DNA from: Opitutales bacterium
GTDB lineage: Bacteria > Verrucomicrobiota > Verrucomicrobiia > Opitutales > Oceanipulchritudinaceae
Assembly: GCA_016932335.1 (NCBI GenBank)
Contig: JAFGCZ010000008.1
Coordinates: forward strand, 62,001 to 126,000
Direction: 5' to 3'
DNA: 64,000 nt
Of this stretch, positions 45,068 to 54,777 are shown piece after piece. Positions within the stretch are counted from its first letter, which is position 1. Every line of letters begins with the position of its first letter. The notes below the pieces were generated by a model. It had not been told where the DNA came from, did no database searches, and saw nothing but the letters and a program-made list of their open reading frames with translations. The translations under genes were made by a program, and so were the position numbers.

Positions 45068-45698
45068 CAAACCCGAAGGCGTTCTTCTGCTCCACGGTAT
45101 TACCTGCAACGGCATGAATATGCTGTATGTGGCCAAACACCTGCGGGAAGCAGGCTATATTTGCCACCACCCGACTTACCCTTCCACCTTCCGGCGAATT
45201 GAGGCTTTGGCCACCGAGTGGCTGCCTCCGGTAATCGACCGTTTTCTGGAAAAAGAGGGGTTGGAACAGATCAGTATTGTGGCCCATTCCATGGGCGGAC
45301 TGGTCACGCGCTGCTACCTGAAACACTACGGCAGTGAGAAGGTGAAGCGTGTAGTCCTGATCGGGACGCCCAACAAGGGCAGCCAGATTGCTGATAAACT
45401 GGGCGATTTGTGGCTGTTTCGTATGATTTTCGGACCGGCGGGGCAACAGCTGCGCACCACCGGAATTGGGCACACCCTGGGAAGATTGCCTGTGCCCACA
45501 GGAATTATCGCCGGCACCAAAAGCAACCGGCATCTGGGCCGCCTGCTACCTCAACCCAATGATGGCAAGGTATGGGTTGAGAGTGCCCGCGAAGATGGCT
45601 GCGATTTTGTAACCGTGGAACGCTCCCACATCGGCCTACTTCACGATAAAACGGTCTGCCGACACGTGGAACAATTTCTCAAAGAGGAACATTTTTAA
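45060..45698 (+). CDS. Alpha/beta hydrolase (lipase/esterase-like)
   Basis: A 212-aa hydrolase. VLLLHGITCNG is the oxyanion-side HG motif and AHSMGGLVTRCYL holds the nucleophile Ser. A later His is in ERSHIGLL and the acid is likely Asp after GKVWVES. LIGTPNKGSQIADKL is typical of PGAP1/DUF676-like lipases. Coupled to the BASS gene by eight bases of overlap. Confidence 0.82.
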   Translation: MTDKPEGVLLLHGITCNGMNMLYVAKHLREAGYICHHPTYPSTFRRIEALATEWLPPVIDRFLEKEGLEQISIVAHSMGGLVTRCYLKHYGSEKVKRVVLIGTPNKGSQIADKLGDLWLFRMIFGPAGQQLRTTGIGHTLGRLPVPTGIIAGTKSNRHLGRLLPQPNDGKVWVESAREDGCDFVTVERSHIGLLHDKTVCRHVEQFLKEEHF

Positions 45699-45841
45699 AC
45701 AGCACGAGCGAAATTAACCAACTGCTGCAATGGTGTTAATTAACTGCTTTTGCCGGTTTGCAGGCAGGGCGATGATGTAAGCAACATGCACTGTAATTCG
45801 ATGAGTAATTAAAAAAACATTATCAATAACATCAGATGATA
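45699..45841. other. Convergent intergenic spacer at composition boundary
   Basis: No gene. GC content and intergenic style drop from here rightward. Confidence 0.5.
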
Positions 45842-48763
45842 CTAATGTGAGACCATTCTGTTTTCCTTTGGGCCTAGATAACTGTAAGGAAGTGGTTTAT
45901 CATGTATGATGATTTTCTGAATAACAATTCCGGGATCAACCATTGCAATTTTAAGAATATGCTTCCCTGATAGCAAATGATGAGAAGAGGAAAGAAACCT
46001 AGCATTGTCTTTTGTAGATACATACCAGCTCTCGCCAAGGAACGTGTTTGACTCGCGATCTTCAAATATATCAAGAATTTTGGATGTTTCCTCATCAAAT
46101 GAAACCGCAATTCTCATCCCCCTATCAGGAACAAAATCCATAACAGGTCCAACAACGATATCTACAGAGTAAGTTCCTTCTCGAGGCAGATATACATCAT
46201 ATTCCAAGGAAGGCGATTTTTGAGGTAGTAATATACTTTTTGCTGTAACAGGGAAAATCGTCATAGCGGCGGAAACGCGTCCATAGTCAGGCATTAACTC
46301 CCACCCAATGCCCTCTTTGCGTATATTTCTACTGGCGTTGCATGCATTAATCGAAACAGGCCCTACCAAACTTGCGTAGCATGACTTTGCTTCTTCATAT
46401 TGCTCCTGAGTGGCTTTGACGGCATTCACCTGAACAACAATAGTCCCTCTCTTGCCCTCTATATAGATAGTCCCATTAGATTTTCCTGCTGTAAGAATGC
46501 TCCAGTTTACATCAACCCAATAACGTAAATCATTATTAGCTAGTTTTTCTTTATTTAGAACAATCCAATTTTCTGACGATGTCACAGAAACCTCAAAAGG
46601 TTTTGATCCTTCAGCAAATACATCAAAGTAAGATTTTTGAGAGTTTAATGAATCAAATGTCGGGAGGACCGCACTCCCCCAGTGATCAGGCCAAGCACTA
46701 ATATCTCCCTCAACAGACACACCATAATCATCGTTCTCCTTAACTAAGACCTCTGAAACAGGAGGCATACTGTTAACTCTTGGAGGTTCCCAAGAATATT
46801 GCCCTAAATGAGGTTGATCCATCAAATGGTTCCACTTTCCATCTGCGAGAATATGGTTGTAGTAATCACTCAGTTCCTGGTCTAAATGAAACAATTTTCT
46901 CACAAGATTCGCTTCATTATTCGTGCTAGCTCTCCCCTGCTTTGCATACAGATGATTACGCCCAGCGGCTATTTGCATTTGGAACACCGTAGCAGATGCT
47001 TTGGTTGGGTGTAGAACCAGTTGGTAGAATGCGTCTCGTTGTCTCTGAGGTAAGCTGGAGTATATGCGTTCAGCTTTATCGACCAAGATATCCCAATCAT
47101 TACTGATTCGATCAGATTCGTTATAATTAATCGGACTAAATGTGTCAGCTGTAATCAACTCGGGTTTCCGGAGACCATTATATTTGGCATACTTTGCTAC
47201 GATGTCTGCAATCTCATCTGAATATTCATCTCCAAATTCCCTTTTTGCCCACTTCTTTAAGTAATCGGAAACGCGGTCAGCAGTCATCGCTTTCGGGTTC
47301 CAAGCCATTCGCATAATAAACTCTAAGGGAACCTCTAATGGCTTTAAATCTCCCACATTAACGATCCAGATGCGATTCGCTCCATATTCGCTAGCGAGAT
47401 AAAACTGCTCCTGAATCTTTGGTAAAGGGTTTGTGTTAATCCACTGATATGCAAAAGGCCCACCATGCATATCCAGGTGGTAGTAAATACCCGCACCGCC
47501 ACTTCTTTTACGTTCTTCTTCTGTGGGTAAGCGCCTTATAGAACCATTATTATCATCGCACCAGAGCAAAGTCACATCATCTGGAACTTGAAGTCCATTT
47601 TCATAAAACTTCTGTACTTCAGTAAACAAAGCCCAAACCTGAGGAACCTCAGACAAATCGCATCCCATTTCCTCTGAGATAATTATTCTCTGGTCAGCCA
47701 TAATACGCTCAATCAAATCTATATCCGACTGCATATCCCCGGTAGAATCCATACCAACGTCACCGTCGCCGCGCATACCGATAGTAACTATGTTTTCATA
47801 GTTTTTACTACGGTTAATTCCCTCTCTAAAAAAGACCTTTAACGCTTCAGCGTTGGAAGTATAATTCCACTTTCCATTCCCATATTCTTGCTTATTTTTC
47901 GTCCACTCTTTATGCGCCCGCATCATCGGTTCATGATGAGAGGTTCCCATTACAATACCATATTCATCAGCCAATCTGGGATTTTCCACATCATCGCAAT
48001 TAAAAGCATTATCCCACATAGCAGGCCACAAATAATTCGCTCTTAGACGCAGTAATAATTCAAAAACTTTTTCATAGAATTTGTGATTGAATCCACCAAA
48101 TTTTTCTTTGGACCACTGAGTAAGACAGGGTGCTTCATCATTAAGAAATATCCCTCTATACTTAACGACAGGCTCACCGGAAGTATATCGTCCCCTGAGA
48201 ACATATGCTTCATCCTTGTGCTTTACAGGAACATCGGCCCACCAAGACCAGGGAGACACACCCATCTGCTCTGAAAGTTCATATATGCCATAAATAGTTC
48301 CTCTTTTATCACTTCCAACAACAACCAACGCCTGATTTACACCAGGAAAAGGATTATCAACACAGGTAATTACATAATTCTCCCATGTGCCTTTTAAATC
48401 GGAAACGCATAGCTTTCCGGATGAAACAAGACTCTGTATCAAGCTACTCTTGTCCAAACTGCCTACAAGAACGATAGATTTTGATTCATACCCCCCTGTG
48501 CCTTCTGTTAGCGAAGGAGTCCTGCTTGTAACTCGGAATATATCCTGCTGTAGATCGCCTAACGCTCTCACCACACCAGGATAATCATTTGAATCATAGA
48601 ACAACGGTGAAACAAGATCTTTTGTGACCAGAGGAAAGCAATTATTTTCTCCAGACTCAGATGTAATAATACTAAAGTCTAACCCCAAACTAGAACCTGA
48701 ATAACAGTATAAAGGGATAAACAAAATAATAAGGAAGAAAGAGGGTAATTTATAAACATTCAT
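45842..48763 (-). CDS. GH115 xylan alpha-1,2-glucuronidase
   Basis: A 973-aa secreted enzyme that removes (4-O-methyl)glucuronic acid from xylan. Signal peptide at residues 1-22. N-terminal domain with GTIYGIYELSEQMGVSPW near 160. The catalytic barrel includes YRGIFLNDEAPCLTQW, then LLRLRANYLWPAMWDNAF, MGTSHHEPMMR and LLWCDDNNGSIRRLP, all hallmarks of GH115. The C-terminal 300 residues are beta-sandwich-like. Codon use is AT-rich compared with the core. No other xylan-degradation gene is next to it. Confidence 0.92.
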   Translation of the reverse strand: MNVYKLPSFFLIILFIPLYCYSGSSLGLDFSIITSESGENNCFPLVTKDLVSPLFYDSNDYPGVVRALGDLQQDIFRVTSRTPSLTEGTGGYESKSIVLVGSLDKSSLIQSLVSSGKLCVSDLKGTWENYVITCVDNPFPGVNQALVVVGSDKRGTIYGIYELSEQMGVSPWSWWADVPVKHKDEAYVLRGRYTSGEPVVKYRGIFLNDEAPCLTQWSKEKFGGFNHKFYEKVFELLLRLRANYLWPAMWDNAFNCDDVENPRLADEYGIVMGTSHHEPMMRAHKEWTKNKQEYGNGKWNYTSNAEALKVFFREGINRSKNYENIVTIGMRGDGDVGMDSTGDMQSDIDLIERIMADQRIIISEEMGCDLSEVPQVWALFTEVQKFYENGLQVPDDVTLLWCDDNNGSIRRLPTEEERKRSGGAGIYYHLDMHGGPFAYQWINTNPLPKIQEQFYLASEYGANRIWIVNVGDLKPLEVPLEFIMRMAWNPKAMTADRVSDYLKKWAKREFGDEYSDEIADIVAKYAKYNGLRKPELITADTFSPINYNESDRISNDWDILVDKAERIYSSLPQRQRDAFYQLVLHPTKASATVFQMQIAAGRNHLYAKQGRASTNNEANLVRKLFHLDQELSDYYNHILADGKWNHLMDQPHLGQYSWEPPRVNSMPPVSEVLVKENDDYGVSVEGDISAWPDHWGSAVLPTFDSLNSQKSYFDVFAEGSKPFEVSVTSSENWIVLNKEKLANNDLRYWVDVNWSILTAGKSNGTIYIEGKRGTIVVQVNAVKATQEQYEEAKSCYASLVGPVSINACNASRNIRKEGIGWELMPDYGRVSAAMTIFPVTAKSILLPQKSPSLEYDVYLPREGTYSVDIVVGPVMDFVPDRGMRIAVSFDEETSKILDIFEDRESNTFLGESWYVSTKDNARFLSSSHHLLSGKHILKIAMVDPGIVIQKIIIHDKPLPYSYLGPKENRMVSH

Positions 48764-49175
48764 GAGGCATGATCTTTTTCATTAATAAACGTAACAAAGC
48801 CATAACATCATCACATAAAAAGGCTAACACAACCCAGACTGAATCCTAACATTGTAAAAATATAATGGCACACATACGCCCCTGCTCCTTTCTCCCCCTT
48901 GACCCAACCGAAAGAACAAACTTATGGACAGTAACTTATGGAATTTAATAAAAAATAATTAGATATTTAATCACTAATATTCCAGTCGATGATTTCGGGT
49001 AGGATGAACCGAACCGTTCCTTTCTGTTAAGCAAAGCACACAGAGAAATAATATCCTACTCTTGCTTTCTGAGTTCTCCGATTTTGCTTTACGGTAAAAC
49101 CACCTCCAGGAGACATAGCTTGCTATATGCTTGACTAATCAACGATTCTACAACAAATATACCTTTTTCCCTTAG
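48764..49175. other. Intergenic, 412 bp, nothing recognised
   Basis: AT-rich divergent spacer between GH115 and the MarR gene. It presumably contains both promoters. No ORF, hairpin or repeat stands out to me. Confidence 0.5.
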
Positions 49176-49595
49176 ATGAAAACGAGCAAAATATCACTAC
49201 TAATACAACAAACACACATAGGAACACTAGTTAGTAAACGACTGGACGTTTCGTTGAGTGTGCATGGCATTAACTTCACGGAATATACAATCATGCATCA
49301 CCTGCACGCCACTCGGGACAATAAGCTAAGCCGAATCGGTCTTGCAGAAAAAGTAGGTCTTACAGCGTCCGGAGTTACTCGAGTCTTACTGCCTATGGAA
49401 AAAAACCATCTGGTTTCAAGAGAAAGCAACCCCAGGGATGCCAGGCAAAGTTTGGTTGTTATGACTGATGCAGGAAGGGAGCTATTCCAAAATGCTCAGG
49501 TGACAGCAGAATACTCAACCGAGGAAATACTGTCACTGCTCGATCAAGATGAATTATCCCTATTGGTAAAGCTGCTCAACAAACTGAAGTGTTAA
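49176..49595 (+). CDS. MarR-family transcriptional regulator
   Basis: A 139-aa winged-helix repressor. The helix-turn-helix is in LSRIGLAEKVGLTASGVTRVL and the wing in ESNPRDARQSLVVMTDAG. The acidic helices 1 and 6 flank the dimer interface. It lies 41 bp upstream of an alpha/beta hydrolase that it may control. No clear Shine-Dalgarno precedes its ATG. Confidence 0.88.
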   Translation: MKTSKISLLIQQTHIGTLVSKRLDVSLSVHGINFTEYTIMHHLHATRDNKLSRIGLAEKVGLTASGVTRVLLPMEKNHLVSRESNPRDARQSLVVMTDAGRELFQNAQVTAEYSTEEILSLLDQDELSLLVKLLNKLKC

Positions 49596-49636
49596 TGGAA
49601 GCTATTTATAGCTGATTGAGAAATCAGGTTCTAAGA

Positions 49637-50473
49637 ATGCCAAAGAAAAACTTCAGACAGGCCCTTATCGATAAAACAAATGTTTCGGTTAAACAGGCGA
49701 CTGTGATGGCCGGCTCAGTCAATACAGCCTATTTGTCAGCTGGAATGGGTTTCCCCGTGATTTGCCTACATGGCGGAGGTGCAGGTGCCGTAACGTGGTA
49801 CCCCTCTATTGGCCCTCTATCACAAAGTTTCCATGTTGTAGTACCAGACATAGTTGGTTACGGAGAATCTGATAAACCTGATGCCACTTACGATAAAACC
49901 TACTTCTCCACCTGGTTGAAGCACTTTTTAAAAAGATTGGGGATTTCAAAAGCACATATTATGGGTTTATCCCAAGGTGGAGCTATTGCGCTACAATTTG
50001 CAATCGATTACCCCGAAACCATAGACAAACTCATCCTTGTTGATTCGGGTGCACTGGGCGCGAAGTCTCCCTTGCTATCTATTCTGGGAATGGTTTGGCT
50101 AAACACGTTGCCATCATCAACGGCAAATCGATTTTATTCCCGCTATATTTTATTCAACCCAGAAAACCGGGATGTGAATCACGCACGCTATTCAGTCGAG
50201 GTTCTGAAGCGTAAAGGAGGGAAAAAGGCATTCGCTCAGGGGCGAGGTTCTGCCGTCTCAGCTCTTCCTGAGGCTGATTTATGCAAGATACAAAGTAAGA
50301 CCTTAGTTATTTGGGGAGAAAATGATCGCCTATTTCCGATCAAATACGGAGAAAAGGCCGTTGAAATAATACCTAACGCAAAGCTATTAAGCATAAAAAA
50401 CGCAGGACATCTTCCACTGATGGATCAGCCAACAGTCTTTAACCAAGCTGTGGTGGATTTTCTACAGTCCTGA
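49637..50473 (+). CDS. Alpha/beta hydrolase (C-C bond hydrolase-like)
   Basis: A 278-aa enzyme. HGGGAGAVTWYPSI is the oxyanion-hole region, and GLSQGGAIAL contains the nucleophile. Asp in IWGENDRLFP and His in NAGHLPLMDQP complete the triad. The cap domain (about 135-200) is short. The pattern resembles meta-cleavage-product hydrolases or esterases; substrate unknown. The start MPKKNFRQ follows the MarR gene closely. Confidence 0.8.
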   Translation: MPKKNFRQALIDKTNVSVKQATVMAGSVNTAYLSAGMGFPVICLHGGGAGAVTWYPSIGPLSQSFHVVVPDIVGYGESDKPDATYDKTYFSTWLKHFLKRLGISKAHIMGLSQGGAIALQFAIDYPETIDKLILVDSGALGAKSPLLSILGMVWLNTLPSSTANRFYSRYILFNPENRDVNHARYSVEVLKRKGGKKAFAQGRGSAVSALPEADLCKIQSKTLVIWGENDRLFPIKYGEKAVEIIPNAKLLSIKNAGHLPLMDQPTVFNQAVVDFLQS

Positions 50474-50692
50474 AGCATATATGCCGCTTATGATTGCGTA
50501 CGATAACTCATGACTGATTAAATCTGTCTGGATTCAAATCGCCTCTACGATAAGACTCTACTCTCTTTGCTGAGATACCCTCAATCCTACATTCATTGAT
50601 GGACGCGTCTTTCTCGCTACAGTAGTTACCCTACGCTTACATTACGATAAAGAAACGGCACTACTCAAGGAATAAGCAAAATACAAGAATAA
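50474..50692. other. Gap before nrd control region
   Basis: No coding sequence recognised; merges into the NrdR boxes. Confidence 0.5.
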
Positions 50693-50739
50693 ACACATGA
50701 TATAGTGTATAAAAAATCGAACTACACTATATATTGTGT
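50693..50739. promoter_or_regulatory. Tandem NrdR boxes
   Basis: ACACATGATATAGTGT (50693-50708) and ACACTATATATTGTGT (50724-50739) each fit the 16-bp NrdR box (ACACwATATATwGTGT). They are 31 bp apart, three helical turns, the typical NrdR pair spacing. NrdR would repress this ribonucleotide reductase operon. The second box overlaps a TATATT -10-like element. Confidence 0.8.
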
Positions 50740-50801
50740 TTTTTTCAAAAAAAAGAAGAAACCTCACTTGAACTATTTCTTCTTTTGATTAGCGTTATTG
50801 A

Positions 50802-50950
50802 ACGCTCCAAGAAACGGAAAGCGGTGAGAATCTGCTGCGGACGCGCCACTGTAACCGAATTTAAGAAGATTGCATTCACTGTCCCTCATGAGGATGGGAA
50901 GGATGCAAATCAAAATGGAATCGGAAGCCAGGAGACGAACTTGGAACGTG
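50802..50950 (+). ncRNA. Cobalamin (B12) riboswitch
   Basis: Conserved core blocks appear in order: GAAAGCGGTGAGAATC, GCGCCACTGTAACC, CACTGTCCC...GGGAAGG and AGCCAGGAGAC. P1 closes by CGCTCCAAG with CTTGGAACG (one G-U). It lies in the 5' leader of nrdB, about 140 bp before its start. Binding of B12 would lower expression of nrdBA; no terminator hairpin is evident, so translational control is favoured. Confidence 0.88.
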
Positions 50951-51088
50951 AGCACGGCTGTCTCGCGAGTTAGATAGATATGCGTATGTTCCTCAAATAA
51001 TTACGCCCTTTTTTTGCTTCCGGGTAGACGTTGCTCCTCAACCACTAATTCATCTATAAAAAGTCCACGTTGCAGGGACCTGATTCTT

Positions 51089-52057
51089 ATGATTTTTGAA
51101 GAGCAAATTGCACGCAAACCAGATCATTACCCATGGACCGAAGAGTTCATGAGAGCCATGTGGGAAGGTCACTGGACCGACAAGGAGTTCAGTTTTACAT
51201 CCGATGTGCATGATTTTAGGGTAAATCTGACTGAAGCCGAACGCCAAATAATCGTTAAATGCCTCTCTGCCATTGGCCAGGTAGAAATCGCGGTGAAAAC
51301 CTTTTGGGCAAAACTAGGAGATCATCTGCCCCACCCTTCCTTGCGAGATATGGGCTATGTAATGGCCAATATTGAAGTGATTCATAACAATGCCTATGAA
51401 CGCTTATTGGAAGTGTTGGGACTTGATGATGTTTTTGAGGAAAACCTCAAACTTCCCTGGATCCGGGGACGAGTAAGCTACTTGAAAAAGTATATCGAAA
51501 GGAACTATACGGATGACCGTAAACAGTTCATTTATGCTCTGATTCTGTTCACTCTCTTTGTGGAGAATGTAAGCCTGTTCAGCCAGTTCTACGTGATCAA
51601 CTGGTTTGGTCGCAAGAACCTGCTTAAAGATACCAACCAACAAACTAATTACACTGCGAGAGAAGAAGATATTCACGCCAAAATAGGAATTCGCCTTATC
51701 CGGGAAATCCACAAAGAACACCCTGAACTCTTTGACGATGAGCTGAAACAACGCATCACAGAAGAGGCCAGAGTCGCCTACGAGTCAGAAAAAACCATCA
51801 TTGATTGGATACTTAGCGGTTACACGGAAGATCGTTTGAGTAGCGCTATTTTGCAGACATTTATCCAGCATCGCATCAACGAATCACTGGTAAGCATCGG
51901 GTTCAGTCCCATTTTTGATGTAGATAACGAAGATTTGGAGAAGACCATTTGGTTTGATGAAGAAATATTGGGCAACTCCATGACAGACTTTTTCTATCAA
52001 CGCCCTGTTGAGTATGCTAAGTCCAACCAAAGTTTTGATGTAGGAGACCTCTTTTAA
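51089..52057 (+). CDS. nrdB: Ribonucleotide reductase class I, beta (radical) subunit
   Basis: A 322-aa diferric/dimanganese protein. Metal ligands read from sequence: Glu66 (GQVEIAVK), Glu96 and His99 (IEVIHNNAY), then Glu in FVENVSLF and Glu/His in EDIHAKIG. The first ligand is Glu, not Asp as in class Ia, and Tyr103 is kept, which matches subclass Id-type NrdB. No N-terminal ATP-cone. The C-terminus SFDVGDLF is the alpha-binding tail. Start at MIFEEQIARK; the track start at 51014 lies in the leader. It precedes nrdA, reverse of the common order. Confidence 0.92.
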   Translation: MIFEEQIARKPDHYPWTEEFMRAMWEGHWTDKEFSFTSDVHDFRVNLTEAERQIIVKCLSAIGQVEIAVKTFWAKLGDHLPHPSLRDMGYVMANIEVIHNNAYERLLEVLGLDDVFEENLKLPWIRGRVSYLKKYIERNYTDDRKQFIYALILFTLFVENVSLFSQFYVINWFGRKNLLKDTNQQTNYTAREEDIHAKIGIRLIREIHKEHPELFDDELKQRITEEARVAYESEKTIIDWILSGYTEDRLSSAILQTFIQHRINESLVSIGFSPIFDVDNEDLEKTIWFDEEILGNSMTDFFYQRPVEYAKSNQSFDVGDLF

Positions 52058-53739
52058 TGAAAACACTTTTATCCCCCAAACAAACAGAAAAAAGACTTCC
52101 CTGGTATTGGCTCAACGAAGATTCGAAATTGTTTCTTTCCCGCGGTTATCTCCACAACGGCCAAAATGCCCAAGAACGCGTAAGAGACATTGCCAGAAAT
52201 GCTGAAAAGATACTTAGGCTAAATGGTTTTGCAGACAAGTTCTACACCTACATGAGTCGCGGTTTTTACTCTCTAGCCACTCCTGTTTGGACAAACTTTG
52301 GAAATTCACGAGGTCTGCCTGTGAGCTGCTTCAATTCACATATTGGAGACACCATGGAAGACATCCTCTACAAGACGGCTGAGGTGGGCATGATGTCTAA
52401 AATGGGAGGCGGAACGTCAGGTTACTTTGGCGAAGGTCGCCCTAGAGGAGCAAAAATTAGCGTCGGAGGTCAATCCAGTGGCCCTGTCCACTTCATGGAA
52501 CTTTTTGATAAAGTGACCAATGTCATCAGCCAAGGCAGTGCCCGCAGAGGTTCATTTGCTGCTTACCTCCCCGTGGAACACCCTGATGTGCTTGAATTTC
52601 TCCAGATTCGTGAGGATGGAAATTCCATACAGGATATGAGCATCGGCATTACCATTACAGATAGATGGATGCAGGAAATGCGGGAAGGAGACACAGACAA
52701 ACGCTCCGTTTGGGCACGTATCCTCCGTAAACGTTATGAGTCGGGCTATCCGTATATACTCTTTAAAGACAATATCAATAACGCCGCGCCACAGGTTTAT
52801 AAAGATAAGGGACGCACCATTAACGCCTCAAATTTATGCAGCGAAATTGCCCTTTCTTCAACTAAAGACGAATCCTTTGTCTGCGTGCTTTCCTCATTGA
52901 ACCTCCTCCACTGGGATGAAATAAAGGAGACAGATGCCATCCAAACATTGATCTTCTTCCTGGACGCGGTAAACGAGGAGTTCATTCAAAAATCTTCCGA
53001 TGTTCCCTTTTTGGATGCAGCTCACCGTTTTGCGAAAAATCAAAGAGCTTTGGGAATGGGCGCTCTTGGCTGGCACTCTTACCTACAGTCGAAGATGATT
53101 CCTTTCGAATCTTTGGAGGCGAAAATGCAGAACACGATTATCTGGAAACAGATTCGATCCGAAGCAGATGCTGCCACAGCAGAACTGGCAGATCTGTATG
53201 GTGAACCTGATATGCTGAAAGGCTACGGTCGTCGCAATATAACGACGATGGCGATAGCTCCAACAACCTCCTCATCCTTCATCTTAGGGCAGGTTTCACC
53301 ATCGATTGAGCCGTTGAACAGCAATTACTTCGTTAAAAATCTGGCGAAGGGAACCTTCACCTATAGAAATCCTCAATTACAGAATCTATTGGAATTTAAA
53401 CGGCTGAATACTGCCGAAGTCTGGAAATCCATACTCGTGCATGGGGGATCTGTTCAACATTTAGAGTTTCTGACAAATGAGGAAAAGCAAGTCTTTAAAA
53501 CATTCGGAGAAATCAGCCAAAAGGAAATCGTTTTACAAGCGGCAAATCGTCAGAGGCATATAGACCAAGGGCAAAGTCTTAATATAATGATTCCACCAAC
53601 AGCCAAGCCAAAGGAAGTCAGCGATTTGCTCATATGGGGATGGGAAAACGGGATTAAGAGCTTCTATTATCAGAGGAGTGCCAATCCAGCCCAAGAGCTA
53701 AGTCGAAACATAATGGAATGCGCTTCCTGTGAAGGTTAA
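52057..53739 (+). CDS. nrdA: Ribonucleotide reductase class I, alpha (catalytic) subunit
   Basis: A 560-aa protein with the one-base overlap TAATG after nrdB. The catalytic residues are all present: Cys in PVSCFNS, NLCSE (Asn, Cys, Glu), a second active-site Cys in CVLSSLN, the radical-path Tyr pair in SFYYQRS, and the C-terminal CASCEG pair for reduction. It lacks the N-terminal ATP-cone and is therefore shorter than E. coli NrdA (about 760 aa), as in the NrdAi group. Allosteric activity control by an ATP-cone is then absent. It reduces ribonucleoside diphosphates. Confidence 0.92.
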   Translation: MKTLLSPKQTEKRLPWYWLNEDSKLFLSRGYLHNGQNAQERVRDIARNAEKILRLNGFADKFYTYMSRGFYSLATPVWTNFGNSRGLPVSCFNSHIGDTMEDILYKTAEVGMMSKMGGGTSGYFGEGRPRGAKISVGGQSSGPVHFMELFDKVTNVISQGSARRGSFAAYLPVEHPDVLEFLQIREDGNSIQDMSIGITITDRWMQEMREGDTDKRSVWARILRKRYESGYPYILFKDNINNAAPQVYKDKGRTINASNLCSEIALSSTKDESFVCVLSSLNLLHWDEIKETDAIQTLIFFLDAVNEEFIQKSSDVPFLDAAHRFAKNQRALGMGALGWHSYLQSKMIPFESLEAKMQNTIIWKQIRSEADAATAELADLYGEPDMLKGYGRRNITTMAIAPTTSSSFILGQVSPSIEPLNSNYFVKNLAKGTFTYRNPQLQNLLEFKRLNTAEVWKSILVHGGSVQHLEFLTNEEKQVFKTFGEISQKEIVLQAANRQRHIDQGQSLNIMIPPTAKPKEVSDLLIWGWENGIKSFYYQRSANPAQELSRNIMECASCEG

Positions 53740-53918
53740 ATGATCACTTTTCCAGAAACATAAGAGTGGTTTGAAATCAGATGAGCAGCCAAGGTGCTGA
53801 CTGAAAAGAGATTGAGCGTTTACGAGGTAAATCCATTCCTCTACTGCCTGAAATAAATAAAACTAAGTGATTGCATATCCACCTTATGTATACATATGAA
53901 TACATGCCTTAAAACTAT

Positions 53919-54479
53919 ATGTATCCCATCTATCAGAACTGTCCCATTTTCAAAAACGACAAATTAACCCTCCGCTTAACCTGTGCTGAAGATACTGAGG
54001 CATTGCTAAACTGCTACTCAGATGAAATCGCAGCGAATAAGTTCAATACCGACAACTGCAATGATACATTTCTCTACAGCACTGTGGCGCAAATGGCGGA
54101 TACGGTAGCATTGTGGCAATGGGGCTATGAAACGAAACAGTATGTTCGCATGACAATTATGTTGAATGATTCCGGTGAAAAAATTGGAACCATAGAGATG
54201 TTTAATAAGGGCACTGCCATGCACTATGGCGTCATTGGTGTTCTCCGCATTGACATAATGAATCCCTACGAGACGAAGGATGTTCTTCATTCCATTTTCG
54301 ATTTAGCTCATACACATTTTTACCGGTCCTTTGGTGTCGAGTGGATATTTACCAAACTAACGGAAACGGCCAAGTTACGAACTGAAGTTGCGAACGATCT
54401 AGGATATGTGCATGCAGATAATTACCATTTAGAGCACTACTACGGAAGACACATCGCAAGAAACTACATCAACGAATAG
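53919..54479 (+). CDS. GNAT-family N-acetyltransferase (RimJ/RimL-like)
   Basis: A 186-aa protein. LTLRLTCAEDTEALL at the start, EKIGTIEMFN in the middle and GVLRIDIMNPYETKDVL match the beta4/beta5 region of GNAT acetyltransferases acting on N-terminal or side-chain amines. It has no clear acetyl-CoA P-loop glycines, so it may be divergent. It stands alone after nrdA. Confidence 0.65.
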   Translation: MYPIYQNCPIFKNDKLTLRLTCAEDTEALLNCYSDEIAANKFNTDNCNDTFLYSTVAQMADTVALWQWGYETKQYVRMTIMLNDSGEKIGTIEMFNKGTAMHYGVIGVLRIDIMNPYETKDVLHSIFDLAHTHFYRSFGVEWIFTKLTETAKLRTEVANDLGYVHADNYHLEHYYGRHIARNYINE

Positions 54480-54480
54480 A

Positions 54481-54582
54481 TTATCGCAGGAAATCAACGA
54501 TTAGAAGCGCCACCTTTTGCGCCTCGTCGGCAAAAGCGACATGTCCAGAGTTAATAATCTCTGTCAAAGTACGGTTCAGGAT
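54481..54582 (-). pseudogene. Remnant of an alpha/beta hydrolase C-terminus
   Basis: The minus strand reads LTEIINSGHVAFADEAQKV and then LLIVDFLR before a stop. SGHVAF...VDFL is the catalytic-His end of alpha/beta hydrolases. A TGA at 54583-54585 closes the frame upstream and no longer ORF exists, so only a 30-residue fragment survives. Confidence 0.4.
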
Positions 54583-54777
54583 TCAACTGTCGCTAGGCTT
54601 GGTAATATGACCCAACTCTTCCACAAACAATCTCGCCCTCCCCCGATTTTGTATAGAAATCACTTTTATAAGCAAAAAAGCGAGTGAGTGATTACTCTCA
54701 ACGGTGTAAAAAAATATATTGGACAAAAACATCCCCTTGATGGAGCTTCAATAAACGCCGGAGAATACGTAGAGATT
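54583..54777. other. Intergenic, no gene seen
   Basis: Short stretch with a possible small Met frame at 54688 that I treat as leader of the ASCH gene. Confidence 0.4.

Noticed and set aside
50734-50973. 79-aa ORF inside the nrd leader
   Set aside because: Falls within the cobalamin riboswitch; RNA-structure conservation explains the sequence.
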